A DNA stretch of 64,000 bases, from assembly GCF_018614585.1 (NCBI RefSeq), contig NZ_JAGGOI010000048.1, forward strand, positions 18,722 through 82,721. The letters run 5' to 3'. Within the stretch, counting starts at the first letter, position 1, and each line of letters starts with the position of its first letter. Below the pieces are notes generated by a model. It had not been told where the DNA came from. It saw only the letters and a program-made list of their open reading frames with translations, and made no database searches. Below, piece by piece: positions 16,580 to 24,212 of this stretch. The stretch is from Streptomyces sp. ISL-1 (lineage in GTDB: Bacteria; Actinomycetota; Actinomycetes; Streptomycetales; Streptomycetaceae). A program made the position numbers and the translations under genes.

Positions 16580-17917
16580 TCAGACATTCCTGAAGCGGTT
16601 GATGGCGTCGATGTGCTTCTCGCGAAGCTCCTCGTCGCGCACGCCCAGGCCCTCGCCCGGGGCGAGGGCGAGCACGCCGACCTTGCCCTGGTGGAGGTTG
16701 CGGTGCACGTCGTACGCCGCCTGGCCGGTGTCGTCGAGCGAGTAGACCTTCGACAGGGTCGGGTGGATCTTGCCCTTGGCGACCAGCCGGTTCGCCTCCC
16801 ACGCCTCGCGGTAGTTGGCGAAGTGCGAGCCCACGATCTTCTTCAGCGACATCCACAGGTAGCGGTTGTCGTACTCGTGGTTGTAGCCCGACGTCGATGC
16901 GCAGGTGACGATGGTGCCGCCCTTGCGGGTGACGTACACGCTGGCGCCGAAGGTCTCGCGGCCGGGGTGCTCGAAGACGATGTCCACGTCCTCGCCGCCG
17001 GTGAGTTCACGGATGCGCTTGCCGAAGCGCTTCCACTCGCGCGGGTCCTGGTTGTGCTCGTCCTTCCAGAACTTGTAGTCCTCGGCGTTGCGGTCGATGA
17101 TCGCCTCGGCGCCCATCGCGCGGCAGATGTCCGCCTTTTGCGGGCTGGAGACCACACAGATCGGGTTGGCTCCGCCGGCCAGTGCGAACTGGGTGGCGTA
17201 CGAACCCAGTCCGCCGCTCGCGCCCCAGATCAGGACGTTGTCGCCCTGCTTCATGCCCGCGCCGTTGCGCGAGACGAGCTGGCGGTAGGCGGTGGAGTTG
17301 ACGAGGCCGGGCGCCGCCGCCTCCTCCCAGCTGAGGTGCTGGGGCTTGGGCATCAGCTGGTTGGACTTGACGAGCGCTATCTCGGCGAGGCCGCCGAAGT
17401 TGGTCTCGAAGCCCCAGATGCGCTGCTCGGGGTCGAGCATCGTGTCGTTGTGACCGTCGGACGACTCCAGCTCGACGGACAGGCAGTGCGCGACAACCTC
17501 GTCGCCCGGCCGCCAGGCGTTGACACCGGGGCCGGTGCGCAGCACGACGCCCGCGAGGTCGGAGCCGATGACGTGGTACGGCAGGTCGTGCCGCTTGGTG
17601 AGCGGCGAGAGCCTTCCGTACCGCTCCAGGAAGCCGAAGGTGGACACCGGCTCGAAGATCGAGGTCCAGACGGAGTTGTAGTTCACCGAGCTGGCCATGA
17701 CGGCCACCAGGGCCTCGCCCGGGCCGAGCTCGGGCACGGCCACGTCCTCGACATGGAGGGACTTGCGCGGGTCCTTGTCGCGGCTGTCGACGCCGGCGAA
17801 CATGTCGGCCTCGTCCTTGTGCACGGTCACCGCGCGGTACGAGTCGGGGATGGGCATTGCGGCGAAGTCGGCGGGCGTGCTGTCCGGCGACTGGATCGCG
17901 TCCAGGATTTCCTTCAC
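16580..17917 (-). CDS. ccr: Crotonyl-CoA carboxylase/reductase
   Basis: This 445-residue medium-chain reductase adds CO2 to crotonyl-CoA with NADPH to give (2S)-ethylmalonyl-CoA. Counting from GTG 17917, the four residues that form the CO2 pocket in the Kitasatospora setae enzyme are all present at the same numbers: Asn81, Phe170, Glu171 and His365. That supports both function and start. The NADPH-binding glycine motif is WGASGGLGS. The site GGAGG precedes the start by 7 bases. It is the first gene of the leftward five-gene operon and is read from the dyad-bearing promoter near 18140. Products serve acetate assimilation and polyketide extender-unit supply. Confidence 0.96.
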   Translation of the reverse strand: MKEILDAIQSPDSTPADFAAMPIPDSYRAVTVHKDEADMFAGVDSRDKDPRKSLHVEDVAVPELGPGEALVAVMASSVNYNSVWTSIFEPVSTFGFLERYGRLSPLTKRHDLPYHVIGSDLAGVVLRTGPGVNAWRPGDEVVAHCLSVELESSDGHNDTMLDPEQRIWGFETNFGGLAEIALVKSNQLMPKPQHLSWEEAAAPGLVNSTAYRQLVSRNGAGMKQGDNVLIWGASGGLGSYATQFALAGGANPICVVSSPQKADICRAMGAEAIIDRNAEDYKFWKDEHNQDPREWKRFGKRIRELTGGEDVDIVFEHPGRETFGASVYVTRKGGTIVTCASTSGYNHEYDNRYLWMSLKKIVGSHFANYREAWEANRLVAKGKIHPTLSKVYSLDDTGQAAYDVHRNLHQGKVGVLALAPGEGLGVRDEELREKHIDAINRFRNV

Positions 17918-18134
17918 GGGGTGCCTCCGGCGAAGCGCGTTGCGGGAACGCTGAGGGGAAACGTCGGGATGCTGCTGTGGAGGTGTGCCGTCGGTTCGGC
18001 TGGTGGTGCTGTGGCAGCGCTGGTGGGCGCGGGAGGGTGCCTGTGACGCAGGCGTCCGGGCGCGCAATCACGATGGTTTGCGGGGACAGCCGACGTACGA
18101 ATGGTCTCTGCACGCCGGCCGCCCGGACACCTTC

Positions 18135-18177
18135 AACGTATGGCACGCTGTGCCAGCTCGCAAGACACTGGGTGCCA
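18135..18177 (-). promoter_or_regulatory. Probable ccr-operon promoter with two operator-like dyads
   Basis: Read leftward, TTGCGA (18163-18158) and TACGTT (18140-18135) are separated by exactly 17 bases, a sigma-70-type spacing with a TANNNT -10. The spacer is almost filled by the perfect dyad TGGCAC-AGC-GTGCCA (18155-18141). A diverged copy, TGGCAC-CCA-GTGTCT, lies at 18177-18163 and touches the -35, with centres 22 bp apart. This is the classic layout for a repressor that blocks polymerase. The leader to the ccr GTG would be roughly 210 bases. The rest of the stretch between ccr and tetR (17918-18374) shows only the hairpin listed next. Confidence 0.6.
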
Positions 18178-18222
18178 GGAATTTCTCTCAGTTGTCATCT
18201 GGCGGGCACGTATGAGCAACAA

Positions 18223-18246
18223 CGGCCGCCCCGAGAGGGGCGGCCG
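18223..18246. terminator. Hairpin terminator downstream of tetR
   Basis: CGGCCGCCCC-GAGA-GGGGCGGCCG is a perfect 10-bp stem with a tetraloop. In the leftward direction it is followed by TTGTTGCTC. It separates the tetR transcript from the ccr promoter. Confidence 0.85.
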
Positions 18247-18374
18247 TAACCTTGCGTAAATGTTTGTGTGCGGTCGGCTCGTACGCTCCGCTTCAAGCCT
18301 CTCCGGCGATTTGAGGAGCCGGGGGCGCGGGGGCCGGGGCCCCCGCGCGGGGTCCGGGGCCGGAGCCCCTGGGG

Positions 18375-19211
18375 TCAGCCCTGGCGGTCGCCCAGAGCCC
18401 GCTCGATGGTGCGCATGACCTCGTCGAGCGATGCGTCGGTACGGGCCACCGTCACCAGTACGTCGCCGCTGGTGCGCGTCGACACGGCCGCCGGGCCGGT
18501 CCGCTCGGTCCGCTCGCTCGGCGCGGCGGTCGAGCGGCCCGCTCCTATGCCCGAGCCGAACGTGTCGCGGACGATCGAGAACGCGTGGTCCAGCTGAGCC
18601 TCCACATCGCCCTGGCCCCCCGCGCGCAGCCAGCGGCGCAGCACATGGTTGTGCGCGGTGACGACCGCGGACGCGGCCACCTCCGCCAGCAGCGGGTCGT
18701 CGTTGCCGACATGGTGGTCGCGCTCGTCGAAATGGCCCAGCAGATAGCGCGTGAACAGCCGCTCGTAGCGGGCCACCGAGGCGATCTCCCGCTCCCGCAG
18801 GGTGGGCACCTCGCGGGTGAGGCGGTAGCGCTCCACGGAAACGGCGGGGGAGGCCGCGTACATCCGCATGACCTCCTTGATGCCCCGGCACACGGTGTCC
18901 AGCGGGTGCTCGTGGGCCGGGGCCGCGTTCAGCACCGCCTCGGCGCGTACGAGCGTGTCGTCGTGGTCCGGGAAGATCGCCTCTTCCTTGGAGCGGAAGT
19001 GGCGGAAAAAGGTCCGGCGGGCGACCCCGGCCGCGGCGGCGATCTCATCGACCGTCGTCGCCTCGTACCCCTTGGTCGCGAACAGTTCCATCGCCGCCGC
19101 CGCCAGCTCGCGCCGCATCTTGAGGCGCTGTGCGGCGGCGCGACTGCCCGCGGCGCTTTCCGGAGCGTCCGGCGTCGCTTTGGCACGGGTGGGCTTGGCG
19201 GGCTGGGGCAT
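18375..19211 (-). CDS. TetR-family transcriptional regulator
   Basis: A 278-residue regulator. The N-terminal helix-turn-helix is clear: LFATKGYEATTVDEIAAAAG followed by VARRTFFRHFRSKEEAIF. The ligand-binding part is long and ends in a low-complexity, weakly conserved tail. Its place between the 3-hydroxyacyl-CoA dehydrogenase gene and the ccr operon makes it the leading candidate for control of this pathway, with an acyl-CoA as possible ligand (inference). ATG 19211 has no clear ribosome site; ATG 19229 is an in-frame alternative. The inverted repeat CTGCA-TTCG-TGCAG spans that region. Confidence 0.88.
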   Translation of the reverse strand: MPQPAKPTRAKATPDAPESAAGSRAAAQRLKMRRELAAAAMELFATKGYEATTVDEIAAAAGVARRTFFRHFRSKEEAIFPDHDDTLVRAEAVLNAAPAHEHPLDTVCRGIKEVMRMYAASPAVSVERYRLTREVPTLREREIASVARYERLFTRYLLGHFDERDHHVGNDDPLLAEVAASAVVTAHNHVLRRWLRAGGQGDVEAQLDHAFSIVRDTFGSGIGAGRSTAAPSERTERTGPAAVSTRTSGDVLVTVARTDASLDEVMRTIERALGDRQG

Positions 19212-19223
19212 GAGCTGAACGTA

Positions 19224-19237
19224 CTGCATTCGTGCAG
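19224..19237. promoter_or_regulatory. Short inverted repeat at the tetR start
   Basis: CTGCATTCGTGCAG is a dyad with perfect 5-bp arms about a TTCG centre, lying over the upstream alternative start of tetR. It could be an autoregulatory operator; it does not match the TGGCAC dyads in the ccr promoter. Confidence 0.35.
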
Positions 19238-19329
19238 CGGAACGCGCCTGCGGGTTGGGGTCGCCCCCACTCGCGGCGGGATGCGGACCGTCCGAAGGAT
19301 CGAGCAGTCCGCCCCAGCCCGCGGTGCGA

Positions 19330-21111
19330 TCAGCGCCGGGCATATTCGCGGAAGCCACGCCCCGTCTTCCGGCCAAGGCAGCCCGCGGCGACCAGATGCT
19401 CGAGCAGCGGCGCGGGAGCCAGGCCCGGGTCGCGGAACTCGCGGTGCAGAACCTTCTCGATGGCGAGCGAGACATCGAGCCCGACCACATCGAGGAGCTC
19501 GAAGGGGCCCATCGGATAGCCGCCGCCCAGCTTCATCGCGGTGTCGATGTCGTCCAGCGTCGCGTAGTGCTCCTGGACCATCTTGATCGCGTTGTTCAGG
19601 TACGGGAAGAGCAGGGCGTTCACGATGAAGCCGGCCCGGTCGCCGCAGTCCACCGGGTGCTTCTTGATCTTCGTGGTCACCGTGCGGACGGTGGCGTGGA
19701 CCTCGTCGGAGGTCAGGACCGTACGGACCACCTCGACCAGCTTCATCGCCGGCGCGGGGTTGAAGAAGTGCATGCCGATGACGTCCTGCGGGCGCGAGGT
19801 GGCGCGGGCGCAGGCGACGACGGGCAGCGACGAGGTGGTGGTGGCGAGCACCGCGCCCGGCTTGCACACCTTGTCGAGGGTCGCGAACAGTTGCTGCTTG
19901 ATCTCCAGATCCTCGGCCACCGCCTCCACCGCGAGGTCGACCTCGGCGAACGCGTCGAGCGAGCCGGCCGGGGTGACGCGGGCCAGCGTCGCCTCGCGGG
20001 CCTCGGCGGTCATCCGGCCCTTGTCGACCGAGCGGGCAAGGGACTTGGCGATACGGGACTTCGCCGTCTCCGCCTTCTCCAGGCCGCGGGCGGCGAGCAC
20101 CACGTCGTAACCGGCCTTGGCGAAGACCTCCGCGATGCCGCTCGCCATCGTGCCGGAGCCGGCGACGCCGACCGAGTGGACCTCGCGGCCGGCCGCCGCC
20201 TCGGCCGCCGGCTGCGGGGTGAGGGCATCGGGGACCAGGTCCGAGGTGCCGGGGCCGGCGTAGGTGTAGAAACCGCGGCCCGACTTGCGGCCGGTCAGGC
20301 CCGCCTCGCTGAGCTGCTTGAGGATGGGGGCCGGGGCGTGCAGGCGGTCGCGGGACTCGGCGTACATCGCGTCCAGGACGGTACGCGCGGTGTCGATGCC
20401 GATCAGGTCGAGCAGCGCGAGCGGGCCCATCGGCAGCCCGCAGCCCAGCTTCATCGCGGCGTCGATGTCCTCGCGGGAGGCGTACTTCGCCTCGTACATC
20501 GCGGCGGCCTGGTTGAGATAGCCGAACAGCAGCCCGTCAGCGACGAAACCGGGCCGGTCGCCGACCGCGACCGGCTCCTTGCCGAGCTCGCGGGCGAGCG
20601 CGGTGACGGCCTCGATGGCGCGCGGCGAGGTCAGCACCGAGGAGACGACCTCGACCAGCTTCATCGCCGGTGCCGGGTTGAAGAAGTGGAGGCCGAGCAC
20701 GCGCTCGGGGTGGGCGGAGTCCGCGGCCAGCCGGGTCACCGAGAGGGCGTTGGTGCCGGTGGCGAGGATGGTGCCGGGGCGCACGACGGAATCCAGCGCG
20801 CGGAAGACCTGCTGCTTGGCCTCGTACGACTCGGACACGACCTCGATCACGAGATCGGCGTCGGCGGCGGCCTGCAGATCGGAGAAGGTGCGGAAGCGGG
20901 CGAGGGTGTTGCGCCGCTCCTCCTCGGTGATCCGCTCTCGCTCCACAGCGCGGGCGGTGGAGGCTTCGAGCGCGGTGACGGCCTGGTGGGCGGCGGCGTC
21001 GCTGATGTCGATGCCGATGACCTCGTGGCCGGCCCGGGCGAGCACTTCGGCGATGCCGGTGCCCATGGTGCCGAGACCGACGACGGCAATGGTGTGGAGA
21101 GGGGTGTCCAT
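19330..21111 (-). CDS. Tandem-duplicated 3-hydroxyacyl-CoA dehydrogenase
   Basis: The 593-residue protein consists of two copies of a complete 3-hydroxybutyryl-CoA dehydrogenase unit. Copy 1 starts with VVGLGTMGTGIAEVLARAGH near residue 9. Copy 2 starts with GVAGSGTMASGIAEVFAKAG near residue 310. Each has its own NAD motif, the LHFFNPAPAMKLVEVV catalytic stretch (HFFNPAP) and a C-terminal ...MGPLALLDLIG / MGPFELLDVVG domain. It would oxidise 3-hydroxybutyryl-CoA or reduce acetoacetyl-CoA, the step before crotonyl-CoA. In many bacteria the unit is about 285 residues and dimeric; here the dimer appears to be covalent. tetR follows after 118 bases. Confidence 0.92.
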   Translation of the reverse strand: MDTPLHTIAVVGLGTMGTGIAEVLARAGHEVIGIDISDAAAHQAVTALEASTARAVERERITEEERRNTLARFRTFSDLQAAADADLVIEVVSESYEAKQQVFRALDSVVRPGTILATGTNALSVTRLAADSAHPERVLGLHFFNPAPAMKLVEVVSSVLTSPRAIEAVTALARELGKEPVAVGDRPGFVADGLLFGYLNQAAAMYEAKYASREDIDAAMKLGCGLPMGPLALLDLIGIDTARTVLDAMYAESRDRLHAPAPILKQLSEAGLTGRKSGRGFYTYAGPGTSDLVPDALTPQPAAEAAAGREVHSVGVAGSGTMASGIAEVFAKAGYDVVLAARGLEKAETAKSRIAKSLARSVDKGRMTAEAREATLARVTPAGSLDAFAEVDLAVEAVAEDLEIKQQLFATLDKVCKPGAVLATTTSSLPVVACARATSRPQDVIGMHFFNPAPAMKLVEVVRTVLTSDEVHATVRTVTTKIKKHPVDCGDRAGFIVNALLFPYLNNAIKMVQEHYATLDDIDTAMKLGGGYPMGPFELLDVVGLDVSLAIEKVLHREFRDPGLAPAPLLEHLVAAGCLGRKTGRGFREYARR

Positions 21112-21346
21112 CGGGGGACTCCAGGGTGAGTGACGACTGAGGAGGGCGCGCGCGGGCGAGAACGCCAAGGGGCGCGGGGCACACAATTGCGTGGCCTGGT
21201 ACAGCGCCGACGGACTCTGTCCCGGAGTCGCGTCGTACTCACGCATGTGCAGAACTCGTGTGCAGAACTACCGAACCGACAAGCACTCGCGGTGGCTGCG
21301 TCACCAGGCCACCGTGAGCTGTGCGGGGGTTACCCGCTCACTTGAG

Positions 21347-21363
21347 GTTAACTCGCGAGTAAC
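21347..21363. promoter_or_regulatory. Palindrome in the divergent region between the dehydrogenase and HEAT genes
   Basis: The 316-base divergent stretch 21112-21427 has one clear dyad: the core ACTCGCGAGT (21351-21360) is a perfect 10-bp palindrome, flanked by GTTA on the left and AAC on the right. It resembles operators of TetR-type regulators of acyl-CoA metabolism in actinobacteria, but I cannot assign it to a named protein. It lies 236 bases from the dehydrogenase start and 65 bases from the HEAT gene. Confidence 0.5.
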
Positions 21364-21427
21364 GAGCGCGCCAGACCTGGCCGGGTGTGATCTGGATCGC
21401 GGCGTCATCGCCGATACGCTGGCCGCC

Positions 21428-21994
21428 ATGGATGAGGAGTTACGGTCGCTGGCGCGGCGGCTGCGGGGCGAGTCGGGCGGCTCGGCGGCGTACGAACGGC
21501 TGCTGGTCACGGAGGATCAGGAGGAGCTCGCCGGAGTTCTCACCGAATATGAGCGGCCCCTGTGGGCACGGGAGATCGCGGCCTACCGTCTCGGCTGCGC
21601 GGGGGATCGGCGGGCCTTCGAGGCGCTGGTGCTGCTCCTGAACCACCGCGACCCGGAACGTTGCGTCTCGGCGGCCCACGCCCTGTCCCGCCTGGCGGAC
21701 CCCCGCACCGCCCGCGCGGCGGCGGCGCTCGCCACGAATGAGCTGCGCGTCGCCTACGCCCTGGTCCCGGTCCGGCTGCTCACCCGCCTGCGGGCCCCGG
21801 AGTCGGTCCCAGCGCTGATCACGGTCCTCGCCCGCCGCCTGACCCCGGGCGACCCCCACTGGCGCCTGGCCCTGGCCTGCGTCGAGGGTCTGGGTGCCCT
21901 GGGCGACAAACGAGCGGCGACCGTCCTCCGCTCGGCCACCACGCACCCCCGTCTGATGGCGGGGGCGGAAGCGGCACTGGCCCGCCTGGGCTGA
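21428..21994 (+). CDS. HEAT-repeat protein
   Basis: A 188-residue helical-repeat protein. Units such as DRRAFEALVLLLNHRDPERC, VSAAHALSRLADPRTARAAA, ESVPALITVLARR and RLALACVEGLGALGDKRAAT repeat the HEAT/PBS-lyase pattern of paired helices with Asp-containing turns. Such proteins are adaptors for protein-protein contacts; no catalytic residues are present. ATG 21428 is chosen because the recognisable sequence begins there, although no ribosome site is seen and the transcript could be leaderless. Confidence 0.8.
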   Translation: MDEELRSLARRLRGESGGSAAYERLLVTEDQEELAGVLTEYERPLWAREIAAYRLGCAGDRRAFEALVLLLNHRDPERCVSAAHALSRLADPRTARAAAALATNELRVAYALVPVRLLTRLRAPESVPALITVLARRLTPGDPHWRLALACVEGLGALGDKRAATVLRSATTHPRLMAGAEAALARLG

Positions 21995-22025
21995 GGGCCA
22001 GGCGCTCCTTTGCGGCAGGCGCGGA

Positions 22026-22048
22026 GCGGGAGCAGGCCCGGCTCCCGC
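22026..22048. terminator. Hairpin terminator between the HEAT and GNAT genes
   Basis: GCGGGAGC-AGGCCCG-GCTCCCGC gives a perfect 8-bp stem and a 7-base loop between two convergent genes. Confidence 0.7.
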
Positions 22049-22050
22049 CG

Positions 22051-22572
22051 TCACCGCGTCAGCGCGCTGGCGTACCGCACCTCCGGAACCACGACCCCGT
22101 TCACCTCGAACGGTTCCTCCGCGCCGTCCGGCGCGAAGCCCGCCTTCTCGTAGAAGCGGCGGGCGCGCGCGTTCTCCTCGAGGACCCAGAGCGTCATCCG
22201 CCCGAAGCCCGCGGCCATCGCTCCGCCCGTCAGCTCTGTCATCAGCGCCCGCCCCACCCCCGTGGAGACCTGCTCCTGCAGCACATACAGCGCGTACAGC
22301 TCGCACTGGTCGGCCGTCGCGTCCTCGTCCCGGCTCGGTCCGCAGCACCCCCACCCGACCACCTCGCCATCCCGCTCGGCCACCACATTGGTCAGCCGGG
22401 AGTGGCCCTTGGCGAGGAATTCACGGCGCCTCGCCGCGTCCTCCTCCACGCTCATCGTGTCCAGATACGACTGCGGCATCAGCCCTGCGTACGCGTATCG
22501 CCAGCCTTGAACGCGGACCCTGGCGACCGCATCGCAGTCGTCCAGGACCATCTCGCGGATCCGTACGTCCAT
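22051..22572 (-). CDS. GNAT-family N-acetyltransferase
   Basis: A 173-residue acetyltransferase of the GNAT fold. The acetyl-CoA pyrophosphate loop is seen as QVSTGVGRALM (residues about 100-110), preceded by the LYALYVLQE strand and followed by WVLEENARARRFYEKAGF, the usual motif B. The substrate cannot be deduced. It starts 9 bases after the RidA stop codon on the same strand, so the two form a small operon. Confidence 0.9.
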   Translation of the reverse strand: MDVRIREMVLDDCDAVARVRVQGWRYAYAGLMPQSYLDTMSVEEDAARRREFLAKGHSRLTNVVAERDGEVVGWGCCGPSRDEDATADQCELYALYVLQEQVSTGVGRALMTELTGGAMAAGFGRMTLWVLEENARARRFYEKAGFAPDGAEEPFEVNGVVVPEVRYASALTR

Positions 22573-22581
22573 CGGTTGGCC

Positions 22582-22983
22582 CTACTCCCCGACCAGCGCG
22601 AACGCCTCGATCTCGACGAGCAGTTCGGGCCGGAACAGCGCCGCGACCTGGACCGCTGAGCTCGCCGGGAGCCGCCCCGCGTCGATCACCTCGTCGCGCG
22701 CGGCCCGGACCGCCGGGAGGTGTGCCACATCGGTGACGAAGTACGTCAGCTTGACCACGTTCTCGAAGGTGGCGCCCGCCGCCGCCAGACAGCGGCGGAG
22801 GTTTTCGAAGACCTGCCGAGCCTGCGCCGCCGGGTCGCCCTCGCCCACCACGTTGCCGCCCTCGTCGAAGGCGCACTGTCCCGATATCGCGACGAACCGC
22901 CCGGTCCCCCAGACGACATGGCTGTAGCCAGTGCCGGGGGCGACGCCTTCGGGGGCCTTCACGTGGGTGAGCTCGATAGTCAT
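22582..22983 (-). CDS. RidA-family protein (YjgF/YER057c/UK114)
   Basis: The 133-residue trimer-forming fold: GRFVAISGQCAFDEGGNVVG, QARQVFENLRRCLAAAGATF and KLTYFVTDVAHLPAVR are typical. RidA proteins hydrolyse reactive enamine/imine intermediates released by PLP enzymes; the catalytic arginine of true RidA lies in a late R-x-x-V segment, here SSAVQVAALFRPELLVEIEA, where the Arg equivalent is replaced. It may therefore belong to an Rid1-7 subgroup with another activity. ATG 22983 is set by GAGG 8 bases upstream. Confidence 0.85.
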   Translation of the reverse strand: MTIELTHVKAPEGVAPGTGYSHVVWGTGRFVAISGQCAFDEGGNVVGEGDPAAQARQVFENLRRCLAAAGATFENVVKLTYFVTDVAHLPAVRAARDEVIDAGRLPASSAVQVAALFRPELLVEIEAFALVGE

Positions 22984-23025
22984 GCGGTCATCCTCGCGCA
23001 CGCCACTGACAATCGGCCGCCGGCC

Positions 23026-24060
23026 TCAGAGCAGGGTGAGTTGGGTCGGTTCAGGCCTCACAGGATCCGGCTCCGGAGGCATCGGGATACGCCGCGGCAC
23101 TCCCCGGTCCGCCGGGCCTATCCCGAACTCCGCTGCCAGTTCGTGGACAAGGCGGGTGATCCGGCGCTGGTACCACTTCGGCGCGTATGCCCCCTCCGCG
23201 TACAGCCGCTCGTACCGCCGTACCAGCTGCGGATGGTGCTGCGTCAGCCATGCCATGAACCACTCGCGCGCGCCGGGCCGCAGGTGCAGCACCAGCGGGG
23301 TCACCGACGTCGCCCCGGACGCGGCGATCGCGCGTACCGTCGCGCGGAGCTGGTCCGGATGGTCGCCGAGGAAGGGGATGACCGGCGCCATCAGCACCCC
23401 GCAGCCGATGCCGTGATCGGTGAGAGTGCGTACGACTTCGAGGCGGCGCTCGGGCGATGGCGTGCCCGCCTCGACCGTGCGCCACAGCTCGCGGTCCGTG
23501 AAGCCGACGGAGACCGAGATCCCGACCTCCGTCACCTCCGCCGCCTGCCGCAGCAGATCCAGGTCGCGCAGGATCAGCGTGCCCTTGGTGAGGATCGAGA
23601 ACGGATTCGCGTGGTCTCGCAGAGCCGAGATGATGCCTGGCATCAGGCGGTAGCGCCCCTCGGCCCGCTGATAGCAGTCGACGTTCGTCCCCATCGCGAC
23701 ATGCGCGCCCTGCCACTGTCGAGAGGCCAGCTGCCGGCGCAGCAGCTCCGGCGCGTTGATCTTCACGACGATCTGGGAGTCGAAGCCGAGTCCGGTGTCG
23801 AGGTCCAGATAGCTGTGTGTTTTGCGGGCGAAGCAATACACACAAGCGTGCGTGCAGCCCCGGTAGGGGTTGACGGTCCACTCGAACGGCATCCGTGAGG
23901 CGCCCGGCACCCGGTTCAGGATCGAACGGGCGCGGACCTCGTGAAAGGTGATGCCGCGGAATTCGGGCGTGTCGAAGGTCCGGGTCGTCACCGCTGACAT
24001 ACCGAAAAGCGCGGTGTCCCCGGCCGTGGTGGGGTTCTCGACCAGATTGTCCCAGCGCAT
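23026..24060 (-). CDS. Rv2578c-type radical SAM protein
   Basis: A 344-residue radical-SAM enzyme. The cluster motif is CTHACVYC (C-x3-C-x2-C) at about residues 70-77, preceded by NPYRGC. RRLEVVRTLTDHGIGCGVLM and PVIPFLGDHPDQ match the SplB-like Rv2578c family, whose substrate is unknown. In Mycobacterium tuberculosis the orthologue (named splB) belongs, as I recall, to the LexA regulon. Here a GAAC-N4-GTTC box lies 33 bases upstream, and AGGAGGCGCC sets the start. A DNA-damage-related role is plausible but unproven; true spore photoproduct lyase has different flanking motifs. Confidence 0.9.
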   Translation of the reverse strand: MRWDNLVENPTTAGDTALFGMSAVTTRTFDTPEFRGITFHEVRARSILNRVPGASRMPFEWTVNPYRGCTHACVYCFARKTHSYLDLDTGLGFDSQIVVKINAPELLRRQLASRQWQGAHVAMGTNVDCYQRAEGRYRLMPGIISALRDHANPFSILTKGTLILRDLDLLRQAAEVTEVGISVSVGFTDRELWRTVEAGTPSPERRLEVVRTLTDHGIGCGVLMAPVIPFLGDHPDQLRATVRAIAASGATSVTPLVLHLRPGAREWFMAWLTQHHPQLVRRYERLYAEGAYAPKWYQRRITRLVHELAAEFGIGPADRGVPRRIPMPPEPDPVRPEPTQLTLL

Positions 24061-24092
24061 GGCGCCTCCTCGGTAGCAGTGGCCACATAATA

Positions 24093-24104
24093 GAACACAT
24101 GTTC
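24093..24104. promoter_or_regulatory. LexA-type SOS box
   Basis: GAACACATGTTC is a perfect dyad matching the Gram-positive/actinobacterial SOS consensus GAAC-N4-GTTC, including the R-N-R-Y centre. It partly overlaps a leftward -10-like TATTAT (about 24092-24087) and lies 33 bases upstream of the radical-SAM start, with AGGAGG between. Confidence 0.75.
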
Positions 24105-24212
24105 CCTTGATCGCTGCTACCCCAGTTTTTGTCCGCGGCTCCCGAGGTGGTTGGCTGGCGGCGCACCTACGAAGACGCGCACCCCGAAGAACCGAGTGCT
24201 GGAGGAACAGGA

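Noticed and set aside
16569..16587. ATG 16587 as start of the ethylmalonyl-CoA mutase
   Set aside because: Its ribosome-site spacing is too short, while ATG 16569 has GAGG at 8 bases and gives the usual N-terminus MTERQKDRPWLMRTYAGH.
22582..22983. Classic RidA enamine deaminase
   Set aside because: The late segment lacks the catalytic arginine of true RidA, so only family membership is claimed.
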